Source of the DNA: Marinihelvus fidelis
GTDB lineage: Bacteria; Pseudomonadota; Gammaproteobacteria; Xanthomonadales; SZUA-36
NCBI RefSeq assembly: GCF_008725655.1
Contig: NZ_VYXP01000002.1
Span: forward strand, 124,001 to 188,000
Length of the DNA stretch: 64,000 nt
Direction: 5' to 3'
Shown: piece by piece, positions 11,896 through 19,959 of the stretch
Layout of the letters: every line of letters starts with the position of its first letter
Position numbering within the stretch: position 1 is the stretch's first letter
Notes under the pieces: generated by a model
What the model was told of the DNA's origin: nothing
The model's input: the letters and a program-made list of their open reading frames with translations, nothing else
Database searches by the model: none
Translations under genes and position numbers: made by a program

Positions 11896-14800
11896 TCATT
11901 CGTCGCTTCGCGCGGACGCCCGGGCGCGCGTTTCCATCCACTCGTAGATCACCGGCAGCAGCACCAGCGTCAGCAATGTCGAGGTAATTAATCCACCCAC
12001 CACGACGGATGCCAGCGGTCGCTGCGTTTCGGCACCGACGCCGCTGGAGAGCAACATGGGCACCAGGCCAAGGATGGCTACGCTCGCCGTCATCAGTACG
12101 GGACGTAAACGCATTTCCGCACCGTGGCGCACGGCCTCCTCGATTGATTGCCCCTTCTCCCGCAACTCGTTGATGAAACTGACAAGCACGATGCCATTGA
12201 GCATGGCGACACCAAACACGGCGATAAAGCCGATGGCCGATGGCACGGAGACATATTGTCCGGTCACGAACAATGCCAGCAGGCCGCCGATTGTCGCGAA
12301 CGGAACATTGGCGATGATCAGCGTGGCGTACTTGACCGAGTTGAACGCGGTGTAGAGCAACACAAAAATGAAGAAGATGGTCAGCGGCACAATGACGGAC
12401 AATCGCGCCAGTGCGCGTTGCTGGTTCTCAAACGCGCCACCCCACTCGATCCAGTACCCCGGCGGCAATTCAAGCTGGGACTCGATCGCGGCGTTGGCGT
12501 CCTGCACGAACCCGTCGACATCCCTGCCGCGCACATCCATCTGGATGACGGCATAGCGCTGCAGTTGCTCGCGCCGCACGAAAGAGTAGCCCTCCGCCAC
12601 CGTCACATCCGCCACGGCTGACAGAGGCACAATGGCACCACCGCTGGTTTTGAGCGGAATACGCTGAATCGACTGCACTGATGCCTTTGATTCGTCGTCC
12701 AGGCGCGCCGTGATATCAAAACGCCGCACGCCATCGATCAGGGTCGACACCGGCTCGTTGCCAATCCCGGTACGCACCACGGACAGCACGTCATCCGCGT
12801 TCAGGCCGTAGCGTGCCAGTTGGTCACGCCTGACCTGGATGCGAATCTGCGGCTTGCCGACATTCGCCTCCAGCGAGAGGTCGGCGACACCACCAACGCC
12901 GGCGATGACGTCCTTGACCTGCGCACTTAAGCGATCCAGTTCCGCCAGGTCCTCACCATAAATCTTGGCCGCAAGCGTGGCGCGTACGCCGGAAATCAAC
13001 TCCTCGACACGCATCTGGATCGGCTGGGTGAATGCCACGACGGCGGTCGGGACCACCACCTCAAGCTCTTCCTGCATGGCATCGGCCAATTCGCCAATGT
13101 CACGACCGCCAGTCCATTCGTCCTGTGGCTTGAGCTCGGTGTAGATCTCCATGTAGTTGACGTCGGCGGTCTCGCCCTTCTCGGCGCGACCGATCATGGC
13201 CACCGTCGTTTCCACTTCCTGGAACCCGGACAGCGCGTTTTCGATGTCCTTGGAGATTTCGATTGACTGATCTAGAGAAGCCGACGGAATCGAGGTCACG
13301 CGCCACATGATTGATCCTTCCTGCAGTTGCGGCATGAACTCCTTGCCGAGGAAAGGAAACAACGCCAGGCTGAAGACCAACAGGCCTACGGCACTGCTGA
13401 CGACCACCTTTTTGTGATCCAGCGACCAGGCCAACAGCGGCAGGTAACGCTTCTTAATGACGCGAACCAGCCAGGTGTCGCGCTCCTCCTTTGGTTTGAG
13501 GATGAGCGCGGCCAGCACCGGGATCAGCGTCAACGTCAATACCAGGGAGCCCGCCATCGCGTAACTGATATTGAACGCCATCGGCTTGAAGAGCTTGCCT
13601 TCGAGGCCTTCCAGCGCGAACAGCGGCAGAAACACGACGATGATGATCATGATGGCGAACGCAATTGGGCTGGCCACTTCCCGCGCGGCCGTAAGCACGG
13701 CGGCGCTGCGGTTGACGGACTCACCCGACGCCTTGCGCTCAGCCATGATGCGAAAGGCGTTCTCCACCATCACCACGGCGCCATCGACCATCATGCCGAT
13801 GCCGACGGCCAGCCCCGCAAGCGACATCAGGTTCGCCGACAGCCCCACCTGGGCCATGAAGATGAACGCGATCAACATCGCCAGCGGCAAGGCGGCAATA
13901 ACCACCACCGCCGAACGGAATTCGCCGAGGAACAGGAACAGCACGATGGCCACCAGGATCGACCCTTCTATAAGGGCCCTGACCGCCGTACCGACGGCTT
14001 CGTCAACCAGGTCGGTGCGATCATAAACCGGCCGCAAGGTAACGCCATCGGGCAACGACTCGTTGACGATATCGACCTTGCCCTTCACCGCATCAACCAC
14101 GTTCGCTGCATTTTCCCCGATGCGGGAAAGCGCCATCCCGAGCACGACTTCCTTGCCGTCACGCGTGACTGCCCCGAAACGCAATGCGCCATCCTGCCTG
14201 ATCTGGGCAATATCGCGCAGGTAGACCGGCGTACCGTCTTCAACCTTGATGACCATGTCGCCGATGTCCTGCTCGTTGGCGACCAGTCCAAGGCCGCGCA
14301 CCAGGTACTGTTCGGCGCCGAGGTTCACGTATTGCCCACCCACCTGGCGATTGTTGGCGGCAATCACCTCCATGACTTCGGTAAAGGTCAGGTCATATTT
14401 GATCAGGCTTAACGGGTCCATTACGACCTGGTACTGGCGCTCCTGCCCACCCCAGGACATGACATCATCCACACCGGGCGCCGTGCGCAGAATCAGGCGC
14501 ACGCTCCAGTCCTGCAGCGTGCGCAGGTCCATGTCGGTGATATCACTGTTCAGCTTTTCATCGGCCCGCTCCAGGGTGTACCAGAAGACCTGTCCAAGAC
14601 CCGAAGTATTCGGCCCCATCTCCGGTGTGCCGTAACCTTCCGGGATACGGTCGCCGACTTCCTGCAGTCGCTCCATGACCAGGCGGCGGGCAAAGTAGAT
14701 GTCCATGTCGTCTTCAAAGTAAACGGCAACGTATGACAGGCCGAAAAGACTCACGGACCGTATCTGCTGCACCCCGGGCAGGCCCGCCAGGCCGGACTCA

Positions 14801-15006
14801 ATCGGGAACGTCAGTAACTGCTCGACATCCTCTGCGGCAAGACCGGGCGATTCGGTGTAAATGTTCACCTGGGTCGGAGTCACGTCCGGGAAGGCGTCGA
14901 TCGGCACCGTTACCACGGCGCGCCAACCCAGGAAGGCCACGACGCCGAAAATGATCAGCACCAGGAATTTGTAGCGAAGCGAGGCTTCAACGAGTTTCTC
15001 AAGCAT
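11896..15006 (-). CDS. czcA: Heavy-metal RND inner-membrane pump, CzcA type
   Basis: 1036-residue HME-RND pump. It starts MLEKLVEASLRYKFLV and has the VDAFPDVTPTQVNIYTESPG signature of CzcA-type divalent-metal exporters, distinct from the CusA-type pump on the other strand. TM4 shows GMMVDGAVVMVEN. It would drive Co/Zn/Cd-type ions, or another divalent metal, out of the periplasm and cytoplasm with the CzcB- and CzcC-like genes just upstream. The 9-bp gap to czcB indicates one operon. Metal specificity cannot be read from sequence, and the Hg-type promoter in front of the operon makes mercury worth considering. Confidence 0.94.
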   Translation of the reverse strand: MLEKLVEASLRYKFLVLIIFGVVAFLGWRAVVTVPIDAFPDVTPTQVNIYTESPGLAAEDVEQLLTFPIESGLAGLPGVQQIRSVSLFGLSYVAVYFEDDMDIYFARRLVMERLQEVGDRIPEGYGTPEMGPNTSGLGQVFWYTLERADEKLNSDITDMDLRTLQDWSVRLILRTAPGVDDVMSWGGQERQYQVVMDPLSLIKYDLTFTEVMEVIAANNRQVGGQYVNLGAEQYLVRGLGLVANEQDIGDMVIKVEDGTPVYLRDIAQIRQDGALRFGAVTRDGKEVVLGMALSRIGENAANVVDAVKGKVDIVNESLPDGVTLRPVYDRTDLVDEAVGTAVRALIEGSILVAIVLFLFLGEFRSAVVVIAALPLAMLIAFIFMAQVGLSANLMSLAGLAVGIGMMVDGAVVMVENAFRIMAERKASGESVNRSAAVLTAAREVASPIAFAIMIIIVVFLPLFALEGLEGKLFKPMAFNISYAMAGSLVLTLTLIPVLAALILKPKEERDTWLVRVIKKRYLPLLAWSLDHKKVVVSSAVGLLVFSLALFPFLGKEFMPQLQEGSIMWRVTSIPSASLDQSIEISKDIENALSGFQEVETTVAMIGRAEKGETADVNYMEIYTELKPQDEWTGGRDIGELADAMQEELEVVVPTAVVAFTQPIQMRVEELISGVRATLAAKIYGEDLAELDRLSAQVKDVIAGVGGVADLSLEANVGKPQIRIQVRRDQLARYGLNADDVLSVVRTGIGNEPVSTLIDGVRRFDITARLDDESKASVQSIQRIPLKTSGGAIVPLSAVADVTVAEGYSFVRREQLQRYAVIQMDVRGRDVDGFVQDANAAIESQLELPPGYWIEWGGAFENQQRALARLSVIVPLTIFFIFVLLYTAFNSVKYATLIIANVPFATIGGLLALFVTGQYVSVPSAIGFIAVFGVAMLNGIVLVSFINELREKGQSIEEAVRHGAEMRLRPVLMTASVAILGLVPMLLSSGVGAETQRPLASVVVGGLITSTLLTLVLLPVIYEWMETRARASARSDE

Positions 15007-15015
15007 CGGAATCCC

Positions 15016-16137
15016 CTAGTGTGCGTGGCCTTCGCCGAGCGAAGACTTCAGTAACAGTGATTTGAGATGAAATACGCCATCGATCGCGATTTCATCGCCT
15101 TCGCCCAGTCCCGCCAGGACCACGGTCCAGTCGCCCACGGTCGGGCCGGTTTCGATTTTTCCCGCATGGAACTCGTGGCCGTTCTCCAGCCTGAAAACAG
15201 CAGGAGACCCTTCAATCATCGTTATCGCGGCACTGGGTACGGCGAGCACTGGCGCGCGTGTAGCGGTCACAATTTCGACTTGCACGAACTGGCCAGGGTG
15301 AATTTGATCACCGACGTTTTCGACCTCGACACGCAAACCTTGGGTGCGCGTTGTTTCGTCCAGGCTGTGATGGCGCTGTATGACGGTTCCCTCCAGCCAG
15401 TTGATGCCGTCAAGGCTTACCCGTGCGGTTGCGCCGTCATCAATATCGGACACTCCGCCAGGTGTCGTTTGCGCTTCCACCCACATCACCGACTCATCCG
15501 TGATGTCGACCAGCACCCGGCCGGGTTCTATCAACTCGCCGACGATGAAGTCGTCCTGCAACACGGTGCCTGCCTGCGGCGCCAACATATCGAACGCCCC
15601 GGTCGCTTTGCCGGGGTCACCGGACTGGGCCAGTGCCGCCGCCTGTGATTCAGTCATGCCGTAGGCAATGACCTTCGCAAGGGCCTGCTGTTGTGCTACC
15701 TGGGCTTCGGTATAGCGGCGTTCGGAGACCGTTTGGCGCCCCAGGCTCTTCACGCGCTGCCATTCGTAATCTGCGACAACCAGCGCGCCCTGCGCCTCGG
15801 CCATCTCAACGCTTGAGAGCGTCACCAACACCTGGCCTTCTTCGACCCGTTCGCCAAGCGTGACGTGTCTCGCGACCACCTGCGCCGTGATGCGCGATGT
15901 GACGCGTGAAGAACGGTAAGCATTGATAACGACCTCGCCAGGTACGCGAACGGTTTCGCTCAATGCGCGCCGGCCCACCCTGGCCGGCACGATGCCGGCG
16001 CCGCGCTGCTCTTCGGCGGTGAGTTCAATGGCACCACCATCTTCCTCGTCATGTTCGTCGTGGTCAGTTTCCTGTGCGTACAGGTTGACAGGCAGTGCCA
16101 AGCACAAGCACACCGCCCAAAGTTTCAGGGTATTCAT
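15016..16137 (-). CDS. czcB: RND metal-efflux periplasmic adaptor, CzcB type
   Basis: 373-residue membrane-fusion protein. A signal peptide (MNTLKLWAVCLCLALPVNLYA) is followed by a His/Asp/Glu-rich mature N-terminus (ETDHDEHDEEDGG) that could bind metal, then the barrel-sandwich, hairpin and beta-barrel domains (LGERVEEGQVLVTLSS; FDMLAPQAGTVL), ending in GEGHAH. Start 16137 is chosen because GGAGAG lies 7 bases upstream and the signal peptide begins there; an ATG at 16173, overlapping the czcC stop, would add twelve residues before the signal. It lacks the CusF-like tail of the CusB-type protein. Confidence 0.9.
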   Translation of the reverse strand: MNTLKLWAVCLCLALPVNLYAQETDHDEHDEEDGGAIELTAEEQRGAGIVPARVGRRALSETVRVPGEVVINAYRSSRVTSRITAQVVARHVTLGERVEEGQVLVTLSSVEMAEAQGALVVADYEWQRVKSLGRQTVSERRYTEAQVAQQQALAKVIAYGMTESQAAALAQSGDPGKATGAFDMLAPQAGTVLQDDFIVGELIEPGRVLVDITDESVMWVEAQTTPGGVSDIDDGATARVSLDGINWLEGTVIQRHHSLDETTRTQGLRVEVENVGDQIHPGQFVQVEIVTATRAPVLAVPSAAITMIEGSPAVFRLENGHEFHAGKIETGPTVGDWTVVLAGLGEGDEIAIDGVFHLKSLLLKSSLGEGHAH

Positions 16138-16169
16138 CGGATTGCTCTCCATCATCAGTCGGGGGGTGT

Positions 16170-17435
16170 TCATTGTTCGAAGCCTCTGCCCAGCCAGGCA
16201 TCAACCTGTCCTGAGGCCCGCAGCCATTCAAACCAGGCGCGCCACAGCGTTTCACGCAGATCGAGCGCATGTTCCTGGACATTGAGTGTGGCGGTCAGTT
16301 GAACCAGGTAATCCGTGGTGCTCAACTCGCCGGCTTCCCACAACCGCTGCAGCTGCTCAGTCTGTCGCGCCAGGCTGGCCTTGCCGGTCTCCTGCCAGGC
16401 TTCCCAGGCGCCCTGCGAGAGCTCATAGCGCTCGGCGGCGCTGGTTAGCCGGGCATAGGCGCGTCGCATGACGTCATCGGCCATTTGTTCGGCCTGGTTG
16501 CGCTGCGACAGGGCGGCGCTCACCTCGTTGCTGAAGTTGTTACGGATGTACAGGGGGATACTCAGGTTGAGGCCAATCAGGGTCTCGCCATCTTCGTCAC
16601 CGCCGGCAACACTCAGGGTTGGGTCCGGTCGTTGTTCACGGCGTCGCAGTTCGGCCAACGCAGCGGCAGATTCGACTCTTCGCCGCGCCGTTTGCACCTC
16701 CGGCAACTCAAGCACAAGGGTTTCCGGGTTGGCGGCGCTTTCAGGCAATGACGGCAATGCGCCGGGTAGCGTTGGCCACTGGTCGCTGGCGGATGACCGC
16801 GGCGTCAGGTTGCGAACCACCTGTCGCGCCTCGGCAAGTTCCGCGGCGGCCGTGGCGCTTTGAATACGTGCATCCGTTGCCGTCAGGCGAGCCAGGTCAA
16901 ACTCCACCTGGGCAAGATCGCCCGCGTCGTACCGGCGTTGCGCCAGGTCGACGAACCGGTCCATCAGCGCTTCGCGCGACCGTGCCAGTTCAGTACGCTC
17001 CTGGTCGGTCTGGTGCTGTGCGAGCCCGTCCAGCAACTCAACGGTGACCGCCCAGCGCACTGCGAGGTATTCCGCCTCGACAACCAGGCGATCGGATTCG
17101 GCCACGTCGGTGCGGGCTTCCCGCTTGCCGCCCCAGTCGAACGTCTGGCTAATGCCGAGTGCCCGCGTCCTGTCGGCGGCATTCTCGGCCTCGAAACTCA
17201 ACTCAGGGTTGTACAGCGGACGCGAAGCCGCATCCCGGTATGCCCCGCTCGCTTCGAGCGCGGACCGGGCGGCCTGTACCCGCGGGTTGGCATCAACCAC
17301 GGACTGGACAAAGTGAATGAGCGCCGGATCTGCGCTCACGGCGTTGGGTGTGGTGGTTTCAGCCGCGCTGGCCGTCCACGGAACAATTAACAGGGCACCC
17401 AGTACCAGGGCGCGCCCACGTTGGCATATATGCAT
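16170..17435 (-). CDS. czcC: Outer-membrane channel of RND metal efflux (TolC family, CzcC-like)
   Basis: 421-residue outer-membrane efflux protein with a signal peptide ending near ASA-AETT and no lipobox. The two TolC repeats are recognisable (HFVQSVVDANPRVQAARSAL; LNLSIPLYIRNNF). It lies between the small His/Cys-rich protein and czcB and overlaps the upstream ATG alternative of czcB, so it is the first structural gene of the czc set. CzcC-type channels in related operons pair with CzcA rather than CusA. Confidence 0.9.
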   Translation of the reverse strand: MHICQRGRALVLGALLIVPWTASAAETTTPNAVSADPALIHFVQSVVDANPRVQAARSALEASGAYRDAASRPLYNPELSFEAENAADRTRALGISQTFDWGGKREARTDVAESDRLVVEAEYLAVRWAVTVELLDGLAQHQTDQERTELARSREALMDRFVDLAQRRYDAGDLAQVEFDLARLTATDARIQSATAAAELAEARQVVRNLTPRSSASDQWPTLPGALPSLPESAANPETLVLELPEVQTARRRVESAAALAELRRREQRPDPTLSVAGGDEDGETLIGLNLSIPLYIRNNFSNEVSAALSQRNQAEQMADDVMRRAYARLTSAAERYELSQGAWEAWQETGKASLARQTEQLQRLWEAGELSTTDYLVQLTATLNVQEHALDLRETLWRAWFEWLRASGQVDAWLGRGFEQ

Positions 17436-17513
17436 AAATCATCTTCCGGATACAGTCGATCGGCGCGCGCGCCAGCTAAGCGCCGGCGTGCGCGATCCAA
17501 ACTTGGAAAATGA

Positions 17514-17843
17514 TTAAGCGTTCGGGGGTGGAGTTGGCGGTGCTTGCGCGAAATTCTGGTAGTGCGGCGCGCGACCCGGCGCATGGCCGCTGGCAGCGAA
17601 TGCGATGCTATTCGCCGCCGCGCGAGTGCCGATACCGGCACAATGACCGTGGCAGCAGTGCTCACAGTTTTCGTTATCCGGCTCCGGATCGCCATCTGGA
17701 TCAGCCGGTGAGTCGTGCATCACTTCGCTGTGATGGCTGCCTTCAGGGTCGATGGGGTGCCCATCGTTCGCCATATCAGCCGAACTCTCGAAGCCCAGGA
17801 CGAGCATGGAGAGCACGAGGATTTGGCAGACGAATAGTTTCAT
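17514..17843 (-). CDS. Small His/Asp/Cys-rich exported protein before czcC (CzcI-like)
   Basis: 109-residue protein with a signal peptide (MKLFVCQILVLSMLVLGFESSA) and a mature region full of ligands: DGHPIDPEGSHHSE, DSPADPDGDPEPDNENCEHCCHGHC. It ends QAPPTPPPNA, a proline-rich tail seen in small proteins encoded just ahead of czcCBA sets (CzcI-like). Start ATG 17843 is chosen for the signal peptide; the frame is open further upstream without protein-like sequence. A role as periplasmic metal buffer or modulator is inference. It is a counterpart of the Cys-rich protein in front of the cusCBA-type genes. Confidence 0.72.
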   Translation of the reverse strand: MKLFVCQILVLSMLVLGFESSADMANDGHPIDPEGSHHSEVMHDSPADPDGDPEPDNENCEHCCHGHCAGIGTRAAANSIAFAASGHAPGRAPHYQNFAQAPPTPPPNA

Positions 17844-17882
17844 GGCGGGCAAAGTATGCCTGATCCTGACGGCGGATGTGAA

Positions 17883-17905
17883 ACCCATGGACAATCCAGG
17901 GTCAG
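17883..17905 (-). promoter_or_regulatory. Candidate second MerR-family operator before the czc genes
   Basis: Reading the - strand, CTGACC (17905-17900) begins the dyad ACCCTGGA-TTG-TCCATGGGT and is followed by TTCACAT. The layout resembles CadR/ZntR-type operators, where an ACCC...GGGT dyad fills a long spacer, but the dyad has a one-base asymmetry and the -10 is poor. It sits 40 bp upstream of the CzcI-like start. Confidence 0.35.
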
Positions 17906-17952
17906 GTGAGTTCCGCAATTTCGAAGTGCGGGCAACTCTTGCGGCGACCAGG

Positions 17953-18279
17953 TCAACCGAATCGGGTTCGGTCGATGGCCGCCACAATCTCCCGCGTTGT
18001 CGGCACACCACCATCGCTGGCATATAGCCGACAACTACACGCGCTGCCACGCTCCGCACCAATGATGTCCTCACCGTTGATGAGAATCGTCGGTGAACCC
18101 CAGCGCTTGATGTCATCCGGCGTATCGGGGGCCATCAGGTCCACTTCCTCGAAGTGCGCCTGGATACCCGGTTCGATTCGGTCAATGGCGGCGAGTACGT
18201 TGTCCCGGGCTTTTGGCGCCAAAGGGCAGCCATCGAAATAGAGGAATGAGACGGTAAGCTCTGGCGTCATCACGGTCAT
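17953..18279 (-). CDS. Thioredoxin-fold protein of the mer cluster
   Basis: 108-residue soluble protein with a thioredoxin-like layout: beta strand then CPLAPKARDNV helix with one active-site-like Cys (FDGCPLA), and GSPTILINGEDI with the cis-Pro before a strand. A second Cys pair (ACSCRLY) lies near residue 82. This family is often found beside merT/merP and is sometimes mislabelled alkylmercury lyase. Possible jobs are Hg-thiol handling in the cytoplasm or passing metal from MerT; neither is shown by sequence. Its start directly follows the merP stop (TGA-ATG), so the genes are coupled. Confidence 0.72.
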   Translation of the reverse strand: MTVMTPELTVSFLYFDGCPLAPKARDNVLAAIDRIEPGIQAHFEEVDLMAPDTPDDIKRWGSPTILINGEDIIGAERGSACSCRLYASDGGVPTTREIVAAIDRTRFG

Positions 18280-18615
18280 TCAATCGAGCACGGAAGTTGG
18301 AAAGCCGACATTCGTCGATGCGGCACTGATTTCATCAGCGCTGACAATGGCAGGGTTGTACTCCACCGTGGCGGACTCTGATTCAAGGTCCACCTTGACG
18401 GAAACCACACCTTCCAGCTTGTTCATCGCCGCTTTGACGGTAATGGGACACGTCGCGCACGTCATGTTTTCGACCGCGAACGCCTGGGTGGTTGTTGCAG
18501 CATCTGACACCTTATTATCCTGCCCTGCGTTAACGGTGCTGAAAAGCAACATACTGGCAGCCAACAGAGTCATTGCCATCCCGGTGAATAAAGAAAATCT
18601 GCGAAAAATGTTCAT
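18280..18615 (-). CDS. merP: Periplasmic metal-binding protein, MerP type
   Basis: 111-residue HMA-fold protein. A signal peptide (about residues 1-29, ending VNA) precedes one heavy-metal-associated domain with the binding motif MTCATCP, as in MerP (GMTCxxCP). MerP captures Hg(II) in the periplasm and hands it to MerT. ATG 18615 is chosen because GGAG lies 5 bases upstream and the signal peptide starts there; the open frame extends further but is not protein-like. Confidence 0.88.
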   Translation of the reverse strand: MNIFRRFSLFTGMAMTLLAASMLLFSTVNAGQDNKVSDAATTTQAFAVENMTCATCPITVKAAMNKLEGVVSVKVDLESESATVEYNPAIVSADEISAASTNVGFPTSVLD

Positions 18616-18623
18616 GACTTCTC

Positions 18624-18977
18624 CTAGTAAAAATACGGCGCCCAAATATTGACCGTCAGTGAAATGATTACCAGGCAGGCTGCAGCCCAAAGTGTAATCT
18701 TCACCAGTCGGTCCCGTACCGGTGTGCGGCATTCTTCCTCACATTCATCAGTCGCCTTTCCGTAAACCAGCCAGAATCCTGCGACCAGGAAACCACCGGT
18801 AAACAAGGCAATGAGGAACTTGTAAGGCTCGAGCACCTTGAGGGTTCCGATCCACGCGCCTGAAATTCCGAGCGAAACGAGCACCAGAGGCAAAACGCAA
18901 CAGCTCGAAGCGAGCAGTGCTCCCGCCACACTTGCAAACGCCGTGGCCTGCCTGGATTGTTTCGATCTATCCACCAT
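18624..18977 (-). CDS. merT: Mercuric ion transport protein MerT
   Basis: 117-residue inner-membrane protein with three predicted helices. The first helix carries the vicinal pair in SSCCVLPL and the cytoplasmic loop carries CEEEC, the two Cys pairs of MerT. It normally takes Hg(II) from MerP and moves it into the cytoplasm. ATG 18977 is chosen because TGGAG lies 7 bases upstream. It is the first gene after the MerR-type promoter and is 8 bp from merP. No mercuric reductase gene follows, which is unusual for this gene order. Confidence 0.9.
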   Translation of the reverse strand: MVDRSKQSRQATAFASVAGALLASSCCVLPLVLVSLGISGAWIGTLKVLEPYKFLIALFTGGFLVAGFWLVYGKATDECEEECRTPVRDRLVKITLWAAACLVIISLTVNIWAPYFY

Positions 18978-19043
18978 TGCGTTCTCCAGTTTCAGCGGCT
19001 GGACTACTAACCGATTTGTTGCCAAACCCGTCACAGGTCGATA

Positions 19044-19074
19044 AGTTTAATACCTGTAGCAACTACAGGTTCAA
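19044..19074 (-). promoter_or_regulatory. MerR-type promoter/operator of merT
   Basis: On the - strand, -35 TTGAAC (19074-19069) and -10 TAAACT (19049-19044) are 19 bp apart. Within and around the spacer is a perfect dyad ACCTGTAG-TTG-CTACAGGT (plus-strand 19052-19070). This is the canonical architecture for MerR activation by DNA untwisting. It lies 67 bp ahead of merT and 16 bp from the divergent merR start, so it can also repress merR. Confidence 0.9.
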
Positions 19075-19089
19075 GGCATCATTTCAACC

Positions 19090-19494
19090 ATGGCAGCTGA
19101 AACAATAACGCGCGGAAAACTGGCAAGCATGACCGACGTCAACCCCGAGACGATCAGGTACTACGAAACACAGGGACTGATGCCCGCTCCGCCCCGGTCA
19201 GGTGGCGGCCACAGACTCTATGGCCAGTCGCATGTAAAGCGTCTTTCATTTATCCGCAGATGCCGTGAACTGGGCTTCAACCTGGATGAAATTCGCGGCC
19301 TGCTGGAACTGGTGGATGGCGGAGCCTATACCTGCAGCGAGGTCCTGGACCAGACAAGGGACCATATTGCCGATATACGATCGAAGATTCGCGATCTGCG
19401 GAGGATGGAACGATCGCTATTGGATATGGCCAGCCAGTGTTCAGGCAAGGATGTACCGGACTGCCCGATCGTCGAAAAACTATGGAATGCCTAG
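19090..19494 (+). CDS. merR: Hg(II)-type MerR regulator
   Basis: 134-residue MerR-family sensor divergent from merTP. The N-terminal helix-turn-helix (KLASMTDVNPETIRYYETQGL) is followed by the coiled-coil dimer helix. Three Cys occupy the Hg-site positions: YTC at the start of the dimer helix, and SQC and DCP in the C-terminal loop. The loop pair is separated by seven residues rather than the eight of Tn501 MerR, closer to CueR spacing, so the exact ion needs testing; the first Cys argues for a divalent ion. The stop is four bases from an att-like repeat. Confidence 0.88.
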   Translation: MAAETITRGKLASMTDVNPETIRYYETQGLMPAPPRSGGGHRLYGQSHVKRLSFIRRCRELGFNLDEIRGLLELVDGGAYTCSEVLDQTRDHIADIRSKIRDLRRMERSLLDMASQCSGKDVPDCPIVEKLWNA

Positions 19495-19497
19495 GAA

Positions 19498-19519
19498 GAG
19501 TGGTGGGCACGGCTGGCAT
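19498..19519 (+). repeat. att-like copy of the tRNA-Val 3' end (left copy)
   Basis: GAGTGGTGGGCACG-CTGG-AT matches 20918-20939 at 20 of 22 positions. The right copy covers the CCA, acceptor and start of the T-arm of tRNA-Val on the - strand. Duplicated tRNA 3' ends are the usual footprint of P4-type integration. This copy ends the metal island, right after the merR stop. Confidence 0.7.
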
Positions 19520-19698
19520 ACGGTTCAGTTTTCGAATGCCCATAGTATCAATGCCTGGGTTAATGATCCGTTCCACTACCACTAATGGGCAGATTCCGGC
19601 TGTATCACGACTCTAATCTGCCCTCAACCAGACCACAGTTTGCAGCATTGTGTGCTTAACGATTGCTTGGGCAGTTTAAAGCTGCAATGAGGTAAGTG
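19520..19698. other. Non-coding stretch between the att-like repeat and the excisionase-like gene
   Basis: AT-richer DNA with no supported gene. It probably carries the promoter of the next gene and perhaps excisionase or integrase arm sites, but I see no clear -35/-10 pair. Confidence 0.4.
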
Positions 19699-19905
19699 AT
19701 GCACAACGTCGATACAGACCAGTGGAGACAAGCTTTAACCGTCAATGAACTCAGCCAACGCTGGGGTTGCCATCCGATAACAATCAGACGACTGATTTCT
19801 GGCGGTAATCTTCCCGCATTTCGAGTTGGCCGAGAATGGCGCATAAGGGCTAAGGAAGTCGAACGGCACGAGAGTGCCAACAAACCCTTTCACGGTGGCG
19901 GCTGA
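19699..19905 (+). CDS. Excisionase/AlpA-like helix-turn-helix protein
   Basis: 68-residue DNA-binding protein with a single MerR-like winged helix of the excisionase type: LTVNELSQRWGCHPITIRRLISGG, then NLPAFRVGREWRI, where the wing and arginines contact DNA. Such proteins direct excision of islands or regulate their integrase. ATG 19699 has GAGG 6 bases upstream; a GTG at 19696 is adjacent. It lies between the two att-like repeats together with the next gene, without an integrase. Confidence 0.75.
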   Translation: MHNVDTDQWRQALTVNELSQRWGCHPITIRRLISGGNLPAFRVGREWRIRAKEVERHESANKPFHGGG

Positions 19906-19959
19906 CCTAGAGCTCGCGCTTTACTGGGCGAACGAGTACGCGTAGACAACGGCATTCAG

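Noticed and set aside
13327-14412. 361-codon ORF opposite czcA
   Set aside because: Gln/Arg/His-rich mirror of the pump; no start context.
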